From NCBI GenBank assembly GCA_938028565.1, contig CALIZS010000024.1:9763-73762 (forward strand): a stretch of 64,000 nucleotides of DNA, read 5' to 3'. The DNA comes from an uncultured Atopobium sp. (GTDB lineage: Bacteria; Actinomycetota; Coriobacteriia; Coriobacteriales; Atopobiaceae). A program made the position numbers and the translations under genes. Positions 63,941-64,000 of this stretch are shown here, piece by piece; positions within the stretch are counted from its first letter, which is position 1; every line of letters begins with the position of its first letter. The notes under the pieces are model-generated. The model saw only the letters and a program-made list of their open reading frames with translations. It had not been told where the DNA came from and searched no databases.

Positions 63941-63988
63941 TTGAACTGCCTCCCATTTCTTGGACACGAGAAATAGGAGGCAGTTCAA
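63941..63988. repeat. Second copy of the 46-bp palindrome
   Basis: TTGAACTGCCTCC and GGAGGCAGTTCAA arms enclose CATTTCT...AGAAATA. It equals the reverse complement of 38337-38382 except for two loop bases. It follows the last gene and may act as its terminator. Confidence 0.78.
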
Positions 63989-64000
63989 AACACACCTAAG

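Overview
The window looks like the chromosome of a low-to-mid GC Coriobacteriia member, most like Atopobium/Lancefieldella (possibly L. parvula). This is an inference. It rests on Gram-positive style ribosome sites, Veg next to IspE, a phosphoketolase, a TbADH-type alcohol dehydrogenase, a giant fused 2-hydroxyacyl-CoA dehydratase activase, and a compact type II-C Cas9. No 16S rRNA is present to fix the taxon.

Layout. 0.4-9.4 kb is a nucleoside uptake and salvage block on the + strand: phosphopentomutase, purine nucleoside phosphorylase, a BMP-type nucleoside-binding lipoprotein, an ABC ATPase with two permeases, cytidine deaminase and pyrimidine nucleoside phosphorylase. 9.4-16 kb holds intergenic repeats, a TetR regulator behind a 23-bp palindrome, and the 1584-aa activase. 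16-27 kb is housekeeping: GH32 sucrase, peptidase T, two HAD phosphatases, tRNA-Val, RNase PH, RdgB, NagB, Veg, IspE and tRNA-Pro. 28-32 kb is a PTS (EIIC+EIIB) with a split transketolase. 32.6-36.8 kb has phosphoketolase and a LacI regulator with a perfect 22-bp palindrome near the phosphoketolase promoter. 37-46 kb has a UPF0210 protein, a histidine-tailed CobW GTPase, alcohol dehydrogenase, a CPA1 antiporter, an esterase-like protein, and a membrane-anchored ComEC-like metallohydrolase with a DUF3006 partner. 46.6-50.5 kb is accessory: flavodoxin, a tRNA-like element, a split ATP-grasp-like gene, an XRE regulator and small proteins. 50.6-57.5 kb is a complete type II-C CRISPR-Cas locus. 57.6-63.9 kb carries an LPxT-type surface protein, an isochorismatase-family hydrolase, three paralogous lipoproteins and a small membrane protein.

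The metabolic genes fit together. Nucleosides are imported and phosphorolysed to (deoxy)ribose-1-phosphate, DeoB makes the 5-phosphate, transketolase interconverts pentose phosphates, and phosphoketolase yields acetyl phosphate. The alcohol dehydrogenase may dispose of reducing power.

The CRISPR locus has 36 repeats and 35 spacers on the + strand, a predicted tracrRNA on the - strand, cas1-cas2 on the + strand, and cas9 on the - strand converging on and overlapping cas2. Each repeat ends in a -10-like TAAAAT, suggesting a promoter in every repeat. Three spacers are alleles of one coding protospacer.

The signals not explained by ordinary genes are: (i) the octamer GGCGAGAA, found at 34 sites on both strands against about two expected by chance and in places built into terminators, like a DNA uptake sequence; (ii) about 290-bp two-module intergenic repeats at four loci; (iii) three MITE-like elements with 22-bp terminal inverted repeats; (iv) a 46-bp palindrome present twice in inverted orientation; (v) two genes broken at homopolymer runs. 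All counts were made by eye.
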